Positions 37,201 to 46,340 of a stretch of 64,000 nt of DNA are shown in pieces; position 1 is the stretch's first letter, and each line of letters starts with the position of its first letter. A program made the translations under genes and the position numbers. The notes beneath the pieces are model-generated. The model made no database searches, was not told the DNA's origin, and saw only the letters and a list, made by a program, of their open reading frames with translations. The DNA is from Rhea pennata (lineage: Eukaryota > Chordata > Aves > Rheiformes > Rheidae), in assembly GCF_028389875.1 (NCBI RefSeq), contig NC_084667.1, positions 59,126,570 through 59,190,569 of the forward strand. Reading direction: 5' to 3'.

Positions 37201-40200
37201 CAGATTCAAGTTCCCCAAAGGATACCACTCAGATGCTTCCCATTAGATTCGGTAATACAAGTTCAAAAACTGTTATTTTGCTTTGATACAGCTCACTGCA
37301 ACTTATATTTCAAGGTATTTTTCCATGTATTTAATATAACATCTCTTCCCTTCCAGAAATACTCACCAGATACCTCTGGCATCTGGCCAGTCTCGTGCCA
37401 TCCCAGATGCCAACAGAAGAGGAGAAACTGGCTTGTCAAATAAGAAGTGATCATCGATCAGCTGCTGCTGCTCTGCATCGGTCATGTTCCTCAGAGCATA
37501 GTACTTCCCCTTGAGATCACCTTCCAGACTACCCAGAGCTGAAAGAGTGACACGTTCAGGATGCAACCAAAGATGCTAGACATTCTTAGCATGTTAGAGA
37601 TCAAAGTATGGCAGTATCTGATCTGCTGATTTGGGTTCCTCCCTTGCTTTCATCTGCAATGGCAATGCCCCTGTAGCATTACAGAACTTAAAGTAGTATC
37701 AGATGATTTGTCTGTACCTTCCAGGCTTGTACAAGTAGCCTTTGTTCCCTTACATACAGTTTCAGATCATTACTGCTGCTTAACTGTAGAACTGCACTGC
37801 TTCCAAGGAGAATCAGGGTCATGAATATAAATTGCATTAATCTAATCAGAGACTGGTATCCTGTTCTTGAGAGGTTTTGGAATGACCACATTGCCAGTCT
37901 CCCAGACTGGATCTTGGGTGTATCTTTTCCTCTCACTTAAAGAAGACAATAAAGAAAAACTGCAGTTGAGGAGTTCCTCTGAGAACTAGAGCTTATTCCA
38001 GTCAACTGCACATTCAGCAGAACAAGGCTACACCTCTGAGCAAGCTGAATGTTAATGGAAGTCAATTAAAAGCAGCCACAAAATACTGTAGCCATGACTC
38101 AAGCCCTGACATTGCTACATACCTGTTACATTTCAGGTTTGAGCCATGATGAACCAACTCCTTTCCCCACATGCACATAGAAAAAAAACCTTTCAAGATC
38201 AGTGAAGGTCACCTTAACACAGTCCAGCTTCCCTTTGATATGTTCTCTTTCTCCCCAGCTACAAACTGCAATGCTGATGCAGTTATATTTCAAACTGCCC
38301 TTTTAAGGGAAGGCTCCATGTTCAGACTAAGAATCCTGAAGACTTTTGCTTACTGCCTCCATTCTCAAACTGCCCAGAACATCCCAGAGGGCAAAAGTAT
38401 TTTTCCCAATACATACAGTTCTCACTTTACCTTCAACAGAGAGTTTTTCAATAGCCCGCCTCTCTCCTCGACTACAGTGAGGGGGAAGACAGAATCCACG
38501 GATGCTCCTACCAGTTCTGACACGGGAACTTAACACATAATTAGGATCCAAATCATCACCACCCTACAAAATTAAGAAACCAGTGAGAACAACCTTGTTG
38601 CCAAAATACCTACCCTAAAGTGGCTTCCACTTAATATGCTTAAATATGCATCCAGTGTAACCCTTGCTTTTGATCTCAGACTAGGGCTACTAAACATGTG
38701 CTAGATGTCAGGATTACCAGCAGACAACCAGCATCTGGGGTTTTGTTTTCCCTTCAGATCTGGAATCCAGAGATGTAACATGAGGCTTGCCTTGTTGTTT
38801 GGGTAGGTGTTTACTCTTGCAAGTGAGAATTATTCTCAGCTGCCATTCAGTATTTCAATATGCAAGATGACCCACAGCTAGCCCACCATGATGGCGCTAG
38901 GAATTCCTAGAGTCTACAGTAACATTTGAAATCCGTAAGAGCATGTAGAAAGCCTTACTCCTAACCATAACAAAGGCTATTCTAGAGTATGACATCACCA
39001 GAATAGTTTTGGGTTTTTTGTTTGTTTTTAAACATCCAAGATCAGATGGTAAAAAGCATTAAGATTCATGACAGTCTTGAGTCTTTGGACAGTGTTGTTT
39101 AAGCTTGATCATGGCAGCTCATAGCTGACAAAAATACACACTCAACATGTTTGGCACAGCTACTTTATAGGAGCACATGAAGCAAGCTCCTGTTACCTGT
39201 GAGCTACATCGCTCTACCCAGCCATGGGCAGGCTCTTAAACTGCAGATTACAATGGACAAACTGCTTGTTAGTCTGTGCAGGGTGATACTGGAAGGACAG
39301 AACCTGAGCAAACAGTTTATGTAACTGCCAGCATCTGTACCCAGGCCTCAGACTACTAGGCATCAATAATTGATTAAAAATTTATACCTGCAGGTTATCA
39401 GCATTCAAGTCAGTCTTGTGCTCATCAGTTGGTTTGTAGCCACCATGCCTGTCTTCAATAACTGGATCAAAGAGTTCCTTAAACACATCATAGGATTCTT
39501 CATCACCAGCTACACATCCTACTGTCATTATGAAGGGATGGCCTGGAGTGGTAATAAAGTCAGAAGAGCTAAGTTTGGGTGATGTTTGGCTGTGCTCCAG
39601 AGCAGCACTAGCCAGGCAAGTTCTTTAGTAGTATGTCTAGTCACTTTGAAATGCATTCTTATATAAAAACACCATTTGGAGAGACTCCATATTTTACATT
39701 TCATCCAGTTAGTTAAATTAGTGCTATGGAAACCCATAGCTTTGCCATTAAACCACACTCTTGTCAAGTTTGCTTTAGGACAATTTTGCCCAGCACTTCC
39801 AATTTTTCTAATTTAGACCACTAGATAGAACTTTATGCCCAAACAATTATGCTTTGCTGTAAGCAAGCATGTTCAATTTTTTGTTGTTGTTCATACTGCC
39901 ATAGACAAAGCTGCATTTCTGTAGCCTGCTCAAACACCAGCTCCACAAGCTTAGTTTAAGTTGCCATATTCAAAAGCGCCAGTTATTTCAGCTGGTTCAC
40001 ACAAAATGTTCTCAATGCATTTTACCAGGATTATCAACCCCAGTCTGAATGACATCATCCAGGGTGAAGCCACTGGGTGTGACTCTGTCTCTCAGTTTCT
40101 TGTATAAATCCAGGGTTAGAACTTTGGCCATGTGGTTGTTGTGGCTGCTCAGGTCCGGGTACTCCTCATCAGGAGGCAGTCTCTGATTATTTAGTTGGGC

Positions 40201-40870
40201 CATTTTGATATTGCTAGAGTAAAAATAAATACTGTAATGTTAACATGTAAACACATCTGCTCCCCCTTTTTCCAGAGAAGTGCCACACAGCATCACATAA
40301 CCAGTTCGAAACAGGAAGAGCTCAGAACAGCTAAGTAAGCCCACATAACATCAGGGCTTTCCCCTCCCTGCTCTAGTTGCATTATAATTAGAGCACACTT
40401 GGTTTGATTTCCTTTTTTTCCCCCCAGATTAGAAGTATTTAGCAGAGCAGTTACATAATCGAAGTGTCTGAGGGTTGATATGTCAGATCATAGCATGGAA
40501 CACGGCTTGATAGAACAAGGCTTCTTTTAACACAGCCGTGCATTTAGAGCTGTCTCTCAACGCCTTATGAGATTTGCCTCTCAGCAGCTCAAGAGCCTTG
40601 GGTGCTGTTGTCAAGAAGCACTTCCAGTAAAGAGGGAGAACAGATCGTTATGCGGATCTGACGGTCCCGGCCGTTACCTGGGTTGTCAACCCCAGTCTGG
40701 ATGACATCATCCAGCGTAAATCCACTGGAAGTCTGTTTATCCCTCAGCTTCTTGTACAGGTCCAGGGTCAGCACCTTGGCCATGTGATTGTTGTGAACGC
40801 TCAGGTCTGGGAACTCATCGTCAGCACAGTACTTCATCTTCAGGAGGTTGTGGCTGTTTGAGAACGGCAT
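34063..40870 (-). CDS. CKB: CKB, creatine kinase B-type (complete, 381-aa isoform)
   Basis: Cytosolic brain-type creatine kinase, a dimer that reversibly transfers phosphate between ATP and creatine in energy-demanding cells. Minus strand: complement(join(34063..34241, 34805..34994, 35754..35877, 37367..37538, 38431..38563, 39388..39542, 40678..40870)), 1,146 nt, giving exactly 381 residues, the family length. The start MPFSNSHN is the usual CKB start. Visible functional residues fall at their standard numbers: ATP-contacting Arg130 and Arg132 (SSRVRTGRS), the NEED motif at 230-233 with Glu232, reactive Cys283 in [10 protein letters not shown], and the specificity loop GHPF at 65-68. All junctions are GT-AG. 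It lies tail-to-tail with MARK3 and head-to-head with TRMT61A. A second start exon gives another isoform (40026-40203). No truncation or missing residue seen. Confidence 0.97.
34805..34994 (-). CDS. CKB: CKB common exon, residues 260-322 (active-site Cys283)
   Basis: 190 nt, acceptor TCTATTTATAG and donor GGCACAG|GTGAGA. It encodes the phosphagen-kinase active-site signature around Cys283 ([17 protein letters not shown]) and the [20 protein letters not shown] segment of the mobile nucleotide loop. Confidence 0.97.
35754..35877 (-). CDS. CKB: CKB common exon, residues 218-259 (NEED motif)
   Basis: 124 nt, acceptor ATCTCCTAG and donor AACACAG|GTAAAT. It encodes [20 protein letters not shown] with the guanidino-kinase NEED motif (Glu232 is the proposed catalytic base), then [20 protein letters not shown]. 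Confidence 0.97.
37367..37538 (-). CDS. CKB: CKB common exon, residues 161-218
   Basis: 172 nt, acceptor CACTCTTTCAG and donor ATCTG|GTGAGT. It encodes [39 protein letters not shown] and [15 protein letters not shown], with the Trp218 codon split at the donor. Confidence 0.97.
38431..38563 (-). CDS. CKB: CKB common exon, residues 117-160
   Basis: 133 nt, acceptor TTTTGTAG and donor TTGAAG|GTAAAG. It encodes [20 protein letters not shown] with nucleotide-binding Arg130 and Arg132, then [21 protein letters not shown]. Confidence 0.97.
39388..39542 (-). CDS. CKB: CKB common exon, residues 65-116
   Basis: 155 nt, acceptor CCACTCCAG and donor CTGCAG|GTATAA. It encodes the creatine-specificity loop (GHPF), then [17 protein letters not shown] and [21 protein letters not shown]. 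First exon shared by both isoforms. Confidence 0.97.
39543..40025 (-). other. CKB intron after start exon B
   Basis: 483 bp, AT-rich, from donor GTAAAA to acceptor CCACTCCAG. Nothing further recognised. Confidence 0.85.
40026..40213 (-). CDS. CKB: CKB alternative first coding exon B (MAQLNNQ start)
   Basis: A second start exon, 464 bp closer to the common exons. Acceptor TTTTTACTCTAG, 10 nt of leader, ATG at 40203-40201 in a strong context (A at -3, G at +4), donor ATCCTG|GTAAAA. It codes 59 residues plus one base. From the shared acidic D-E segment onward, 43 of 49 residues equal exon A, but many codons differ silently, so it is an old duplicate kept by selection. Spliced to the common exons it gives 376 residues. 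Including both start exons together would shift the frame (193 + 188 nt), so use must be mutually exclusive. It matches the known Ba/Bb heterogeneity of chicken CKB. Confidence 0.93.
40214..40677 (-). other. Spacer between the two CKB start exons
   Basis: 464 bp separating the mutually exclusive start exons. It contains the long pyrimidine stretch TTTCCTTTTTTTCCCCCC at 40410-40427 (plus strand); its minus-strand reading is purine-rich. It may hold splice-regulatory elements, but none can be named from sequence alone. Confidence 0.7.
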
Positions 40871-40890
40871 GTCTGACCCTACCGCAGACA
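40678..40890 (-). CDS. CKB: CKB alternative first coding exon A (MPFSNSHN start)
   Basis: Minus-strand exon with acceptor TTTCTCCCCTAG, 20 nt of 5' untranslated sequence, ATG at 40870-40868 and donor CCCAG|GTAACG. It codes 64 residues plus one base, ending [12 protein letters not shown]. This is the N terminus common to vertebrate CKB and, I believe, the Bb form of chicken. It is the exon nearer to the promoter. G at -3 gives a moderate start context. Its codons are GC-richer than those of the other start exon. Confidence 0.95.
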
Positions 40891-41657
40891 CTAGGGGAGA
40901 AAGAGGGGACACCTATCACCCCGGGTGCGTGACAGCCCCCCAGCAGGAGAGCTGCACACAGAGGCAAGGTCACCTTGGCTTTTGTTCCACCGCTGCTTCG
41001 CATTGCTACAGCAACTTTCCAGAAGAAAGGGGGAACAAAAAATGAAGAACGACTCTTTTTTTGTTGATGGGTTTTTTTTTTTGGTCACCCTCGGGAGCCG
41101 CATCCCTGAAGCGGCCCAGCGGCGAGGGCAGGGCCCCCTGCCGCCGCCGGGGGCAGCGCCCGCCGCGGGGACGCGCCCAAGGTCGCGCGGCGGCAGCGCC
41201 GAGCACCGGGCGGCAGGTGCGACGCGGCGGGACGCGGCACCCCGCCCGCCCGCGGCTGCCTCCCCCCGGGGCGGCTTCTGCCTGCTCGGGGCTGGGGTGA
41301 AGCCTCCAAGAAGCCCTTCGGCAAGGGACACCCGGGGCGGGGGGGGGAGCGTCGCGTATGTAACTACCCTGCTAAATATCGGGTTAATCTGGTTTCAGAG
41401 CGGGAGGCGCCGGGGCAGCCCCCGCGCCGCCGGGGAGCCGCTGCCTCTTCCCTGGTTACGTGCCGGCGCCGCGGCCCCGCGCTGCCCCCCGCGCCTCGCC
41501 CGCAGCCCGGGCCCCTACCGCCGCCGCGCCGTCCGCGGGCGGACCGGCTCCGACCCGGGAAAAAAATTATATATTAAAAACAAACACACATAATTAAAAA
41601 AATAAAATTAAAAAAAAAAACACCACTGTGGGACGGCGCGGCTCCCCCGGGACTTAC
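40891..41657 (-). other. CKB first intron within CpG island
   Basis: 767 bp from the noncoding exon donor (GTAAGT) to the acceptor of start exon A. Very GC-rich at 41,085-41,560, with an abrupt A/T-only stretch at about 41,561-41,622. Long open frames here (for example 40925-41593 plus) are products of the GC-rich composition. Confidence 0.85.
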
Positions 41658-41738
41658 CGAGGGCTCCGCAGCTGAGGCAAGGACCTGCGCGCCTGCTCCG
41701 CACCCCGCCGCTGCCACCGCCGCCCTAGCCGGAGTGGA
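41658..41738 (-). other. CKB: CKB noncoding exon 1
   Basis: Minus strand. The donor GCCCTCG|GTAAGT ends the exon at 41658. The 5' end is placed about 30 bp downstream of the TATATAAAA box, so near 41735-41740; this end is an estimate. No ATG is needed here because each start exon carries its own. Confidence 0.75.
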
Positions 41739-41761
41739 GCCCGGCACCGCCGCCGCGCCTC

Positions 41762-41770
41762 TTTTATATA
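41762..41770 (-). promoter_or_regulatory. CKB proximal TATA box
   Basis: On the minus strand this reads TATATAAAA, about 105 bp from the exon 1 donor and well placed to set the start of exon 1. Confidence 0.8.
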
Positions 41771-41789
41771 GAGCAGCACCCGCCGCCCC

Positions 41790-41794
41790 ATTGG
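41790..41794 (-). promoter_or_regulatory. CKB CCAAT box (downstream)
   Basis: CCAAT on the minus strand (GGCCAATGGGG) between the two TATA elements. Confidence 0.75.
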
Positions 41795-41798
41795 CCGC

Positions 41799-41806
41799 TA
41801 TTTATA
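41799..41806 (-). promoter_or_regulatory. CKB distal TATAAATA element
   Basis: TATAAATA on the minus strand, flanked on both sides by CCAAT boxes. Mammalian CKB promoters are known to have an upstream TATA-like element framed by CCAAT boxes that is not the main start-site selector; the same arrangement is visible here. Confidence 0.75.
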
Positions 41807-41819
41807 GCCCATTCATTCC

Positions 41820-41824
41820 ATTGG
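41820..41824 (-). promoter_or_regulatory. CKB CCAAT box (upstream)
   Basis: CCAAT on the minus strand (GCCCAATGGAATG), 13 bp upstream of the TATAAATA element. Confidence 0.7.
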
Positions 41825-41837
41825 GCGAGGCGCGGGA

Positions 41838-41848
41838 GGGGGCGGGGC
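41838..41848 (-). promoter_or_regulatory. GC box upstream of CKB
   Basis: GGGGGCGGGGC on the plus strand, an Sp1/KLF-type GC box just upstream of the CCAAT/TATA cluster. Confidence 0.6.
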
Positions 41849-41884
41849 GAGCTCTCCGGCGCGGGCCGGGCCGGGCTCGGCGTT

Positions 41885-41896
41885 GCCGCCATTTTG
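41885..41896 (-). promoter_or_regulatory. YY1-type motif
   Basis: The minus strand reads CAAAATGGCGGC, a near-perfect YY1 consensus. Such sites usually sit close to transcription starts. It lies about 120 bp upstream of the proximal CKB TATA. Confidence 0.6.
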
Positions 41897-42280
41897 CTCG
41901 GCGCGGTGGAGGCCGGAGGCGTTGAGGGAGCGGGCGGGTGGGCAGGCGAGCGGCGCGGGGTGGGCGCCGCTGCCGAGGGGCGAGGGCTGCCCCGGGGCCT
42001 CACTGCGCACGGAGGTGTGTAGAAAAACACATCATCGCCGTGTTGCAGCAACCAAGTGTTCTCCACAAACCACGGTGCCCTTAGACAAACTGACCCCAGT
42101 GCACAGGGCTTCTGGCCGTTCAGGCACTCTCCCTCGATCAAGGACTCGGTGATGAGTGCAAGGATCTGCTGTCATAAAAATAAAAGCTTCGTAGTGTCAG
42201 GGCTAGCATGAGTCATGTGAGGGACTTAACTGCCTCTACGTTACCTGTAAAAAGCTGGTGATAGCGGTTGTGAATCTGTG

Positions 42281-42402
42281 GCTTAGGCTCCAGCACCCAC
42301 TGCAAGCAGTGGGTTCACCTTATAGTTTTTGTTTGAAGGATCTACCACTTAGTTCTGCACTTAGCCTCCAGCACCTCAAAAGTGGTGGGTTCATTTTACA
42401 GT
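42281..42402. repeat. Imperfect direct repeat, ~70-bp unit
   Basis: GCTTAGGCTCCAGCACCCA...GTGGGTTCACCTTATAGTTT (from 42281) recurs as ACTTAGCCTCCAGCACCTC...GTGGGTTCATTTTACAGTTT (from about 42360). Spacing is about 79 bp. It looks like an old local duplication. Confidence 0.7.
42295..42314. repeat. Perfect 9-bp inverted repeat with 2-nt loop
   Basis: ACCCACTGC-AA-GCAGTGGGT inside the first copy of the direct repeat. The second copy has lost the left arm. Confidence 0.85.
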
Positions 42403-43690
42403 TTAATTTGAAAAAAAGTATGTTTATTGTGTAAAGCACAGCAAGCCTCTTACTCTGTCATGTGCAAAAAAATCTTAACAAAAACTGCGTTGGAGAGTGG
42501 CTGATATCCTGTTGAAGACAGAAGCAGAAAGGCTGGGGTTTGATCTATTTAAAATTCACCTCAAATTCATGAAAATAGTGCTATTAGCTTCCATTGGTGT
42601 ATTTGCAGCAATGAGAAGGATTTGCTCCAAAGTTTGAGAACCTGAGAATTCAATAGTTTGCAAGAATAACTAAATAAATGGTTAAAAAGAATGACTATCT
42701 TGATCTTACTTTCACCTTTGTACCTCTTCATAATCTCTCTCTTAAGTTAAGCAGAATCCATGTTTATCCTCTTGTCCAGTTAAGTAGTACATTTATCCAT
42801 ATGAATTCAGATCAAAGTCACACAGTTGTTTTGTTCAACGTGATTTGTGAATGCCTGGAGACATGAATAGAAATTGTTTCCCCACCACAATTCTTTCAGC
42901 ACCACAACCAGTACCATTATTCAGAAGACAAGTGTAAGCAGTCTACAGAACTATTTAGGGTAAAGAAAAATATAGGAAACCATTACAAAATAAAAACATA
43001 GACTGCTACAAATAAAAATGCATTGTGTTTGGCTGCCATCCAAATTTCCAAGTTATACCAGGTCTGATACACAGAGATGCTGAATATACAGATCTCTAGA
43101 AGTCAAGGGCTTGGCATCTGTGCAAGTCTGGTCTCTTATCTCCTGGATCAAAGAACAAATCCTCTCAGTGTCTCCTCTGCCTTTTTAACCTCACAAAATC
43201 TTCCCCAACCTTTTAGCAGTCATGTGTATTCGCATAATGCTCATACTTAGGTATAGCACAGGTTGCAAATAATGCCATTGCTATGCAAGTATGAAAGTAA
43301 TCTAAGTGTAAAATCAGACCCACTTTTCAGTTATTATTTTAAATTTAGAAGAATATAAATTAAGAATGTATTCTTATATTACAAGTACACTTTTGTGGTA
43401 TATTTTTTTGCAAACAGCATGCTTGACTTAGCAGAGAAGGTACTGAAAGCTGCTGTCTTATTCCAATATCTATCGCCACAGGCAGAGAAGCAATCAACTG
43501 TTCTTTACTGTAACTGTTCTGTAAGTTCATGAAGTCAAGCTCACCTCAAGAATCAAATTTCCAGGGATCTATTTCTATTTATTGGATATGCTCTTTCCCT
43601 CCTAGTTTTCCAGAACAAGGAATACCAGTCACTGTAGTTATTATAAGCTGGTAGTGTTCTCAGCGTGCCATTCATTATGGCACTTCTGAT

Positions 43691-43705
43691 GCACACACAC
43701 ACACA
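43691..43705. repeat. CA dinucleotide microsatellite
   Basis: About seven CA units upstream of TRMT61A. Confidence 0.85.
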
Positions 43706-44426
43706 TCTCTTCCTCACAAGACTGCTGTCTGAAAAAGAAAGGTGCCTGAAAAGAGGGTCATGGTGTGAACACAATCAAAACACATCCAGTTTACATGCTT
43801 GACAAACACTGTATCCTCTATCCTCTTTTTCTCACCATTATTTGACAGATTTCTAATATGCAATACAGCAGATTACCTGGCTGGGTTTTATTCAGATAAC
43901 GTGTTAAGATTTGCTGAAAGCTGTGTGTAAATTGGATCCTACTCTTGTTACAGTGTCCCATCCCAGCTTCCCTGGTGGCTTAATTAGAGATGCTGAGCTG
44001 TGTGTCAACAGACTGATCAACCATTTTATCTGGCTCATCTACTGAGAGAATACTTGGTTTGGATAAGCCTGTATTGCCTGTTAGACTATGATAAAGGCAC
44101 CAATATGTACCACCTTCGGCAGGATGGTGTCTTAGTGCATCCTTATCCACTACATTGCAGTTTTACCGCTCAGGGTGGAAAAGTGACTACTGCAGAGATC
44201 TCTGTACTGAGCTTCAACAACGAAGAATTAAGGGTCGATGAACATGTACCATGCAGCTAACTTCCTAAGAGGCTTAATTATAAATATTGTGCAATGTACA
44301 ACTGCAAGATGTATGTTGGGTAGTGAATGAATCTTCTGAAATTACTTAGGTGAACATACAGTGAACCTGAAGAACCAGGGAATAAACATCTTCCTGAGAA
44401 TCCAGAACATCCCAAATCAGGAAATG

Positions 44427-44522
44427 GCAAGAGAAAGTCTTTCCCTATATAAAACTGAACTGCTTCCAGTGCCTGGAAGAGAAAGTCTTTCCCTATATAA
44501 AACTGAATTGCTTCCAGTGCCT
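44427..44522. repeat. 48-bp tandem duplication
   Basis: Two adjacent copies (matching cores 44431-44474 and 44479-44522, 44 bp each) differ at one base (CTGAACTGC versus CTGAATTGC). Each includes CCCTATATAAAACTG, a TATA-like string. The high identity points to a recent duplication. The unit equals 16 codons and stays open in one frame, but nothing suggests it is translated. Confidence 0.9.
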
Positions 44523-45134
44523 AACTGGCAAAAATTCATTATAAACTGTCACTGAACAGCCCTGGAAAATGAAATGTAATACTTATGCTTTGATAGATGA
44601 AAGGATTTGGTTATAGCTGCATCTGATGCTCAACTTGTCAAATGGAATTTCTTTTCCCATTTAAATTAATTGCTTAAGTATATCTGCCTAATTATTATCC
44701 GTGGTGTATTTTTTCACACTAGTTGGGCAATTTGTTGAAAATTAACAATAATTTCCACGGAGCTGTGGAAATTAAGAGTTGTTGGGAGTCTTCATCTTGG
44801 CTGCAGTCAGGTCCGCAATGATTTGAACAGCAATTCGTCACAGGAGAGAAAGGACACAAGAATATAAGCGATGACAAACATGACCAATAACACACACCAA
44901 AAGAAAAAAAAAGATGCAGAAAAAAACCATGGTAGGTGCAAATATAAAAGCACAGTGGAGCCATGACTGCCAGTCAGGAAAACAGCTGAGTAGGAGTTTG
45001 CTGTTTAAGAAACCTCTGAAACGGCATACATTATGTTTAGATTAGACAGAGGAAGGAGAGTTTCGTAACTGAATGACTACTGCAGTTGTGTCATGGGCCG
45101 GTACAGCTGGTCAACAGCGTGACAAAAAATACGC

Positions 45135-46340
45135 GGGCTCCTGCTCTGGCGGGGGGAACGGGCCGGACCCCCCTCATCTCCAGGGGAATCGCCTCCGTGC
45201 ACAGCTCCACCGACTGCCGCCCGGGCAGCCTGCCGCGCGCGGCCGGCGCGGCGGCGCTCTGCCCCATGCCGCCGGCCCCACGCCACGGCAGCGCCCGCCG
45301 CTCTCCCAGCCCCACGCAGGGCTGGCCGGGGTCGAGACGGCGATCCCGCTCCTCCCGAGCCCGCGCTCTCCTGCTGGACTTCTCCGTGGCCTCCGAGAAG
45401 GCTGGGGGCCAAGGGGCCGCCCGGCCTCGAGCGCCCGGCCGCCGAGCGGGCCGCGCGCGCGGAGCTTTCTGGAAGGCGCCTGCCTGCGGGCCGGAGTGGG
45501 GACGCGACCGCAGCGGCGAGGCCTCTTCCCGGGGAAGGGGCTTCGCCCGCCGCAGGCTGCTCCCGGCGCGGGAGGCAGCCTCCCCGAGGAGGCGTCAGCA
45601 GCGCTGGCCCGCGACAGGCCGCGGCCCCGGGCGGCGGGTCCCGCCGCGCGGCGGGGGCGGAGGCGGCGGCGGCGGGAGCGTCAGCAGCCTGCGACCGGGC
45701 CGGGAGGCGGCGCCGGGCGGGCGGCGCGGCGCGGCGAGGAGAGCGGAGCCGGGCGGCGCCTGCCCGCGCCGCGCAGCCCCGCAAGGTAAAGGCTCGGCGG
45801 GGAGAGCGGGGGCTGCTGCGGGGCGCCGGGGCCCGGCGGGGGCCGTGCCGCAGGCAGAGCGCGGGAGGCGGCGGCGGCGCCGCTGCAGGCGCGGGTGTTG
45901 GAGGCTCGCCCAGGTTGTGTTCGAGCGCCCCGCCGGGACCCCGCGCAGCTCGGGGGGCCGGGGAGGCCGAGCCTCGGCTCCCGCGCGGGGGGCGACCCTG
46001 CTGCGCGGCGAGGCTTGACCCGGCGGCGCCGAGCGGCCGCGGGTTGCGGAGCGGGAAGAGGCGGCCTGGCGGGTTGGTGTGCGAGCTGCTGTCTGAAGGG
46101 CCTGGGAGGGGAGAAATGGGTCTGTGGGGCTCGCTTGTTTATTTGTTTATTTAGCAGAACATAGCATCGTTCTAGCGGTTTAACTTTGAAGACGGCAAAG
46201 GCTCACGCGGGTCGCAGAGCGTAGGCCGCCGCGGCCGCAGGGAGCGTGGGCTCTCGCGGGAAGTTCCCGAGCTGCCGCCTCGCCTCCCCTCCTGCTCCCG
46301 CCACCCAGCACCTCCTGGCAAGCGTGGGACTGTGCCAGGA
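45135..46340. promoter_or_regulatory. CpG island at TRMT61A 5' end
   Basis: High GC with dense CpG spanning the inferred noncoding first exon and the start of intron 1. Overlapping open frames on both strands (for example 45086-46018 plus and 45077-45784 minus) reflect stop-poor GC-rich DNA. No TATA box is evident, so it is a typical CpG-island promoter. Confidence 0.85.
45600..45785 (+). other. TRMT61A: TRMT61A noncoding exon 1 (start approximate)
   Basis: A strong donor GCAAG|GTAAAG at 45785/45786 inside the CpG island, 2.5 kb upstream of the coding exon, fits a noncoding first exon as in human TRMT61A. The 5' end cannot be set; the given start is arbitrary within the island. Confidence 0.55.

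Larger units (their letters stand above)
34242..39387 (-). other. CKB introns between common exons
   Basis: Five introns (34242-34804, 34995-35753, 35878-37366, 37539-38430, 38564-39387), all GT-AG. I see no RNA gene or repeat family in them. A T12 run lies around 35,960-35,971. Confidence 0.85.
41085..42010. promoter_or_regulatory. CpG island over the CKB promoter
   Basis: Dense CpG and high GC from CKB intron 1 across exon 1 and the core promoter into the upstream flank, interrupted only by an A/T block at 41,561-41,622. It marks a broadly active promoter. Confidence 0.85.
42011..45134. other. Intergenic DNA between CKB and TRMT61A
   Basis: AT-rich DNA between two divergent promoters. It contains a hairpin-forming repeat at 42295-42314, an imperfect direct repeat at 42281-42402, a CA dinucleotide run at 43,691-43,705 and a 48-bp tandem duplication at 44427-44522. 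The 86-codon open frame at 44000-44260 has no family signature. Confidence 0.7.

Noticed and set aside
40925-41593. 222-codon plus-strand open frame opposite CKB intron 1
   Set aside because: Composition-driven in GC-rich promoter DNA; no family signature, and it runs into the A/T block.
45077-46018. Open frames of 235-310 codons on both strands over the TRMT61A 5' region
   Set aside because: They coincide with the CpG island, occur in several frames at once, are Arg/Ala/Gly/Pro-rich without a domain, and one crosses the likely exon 1 donor.
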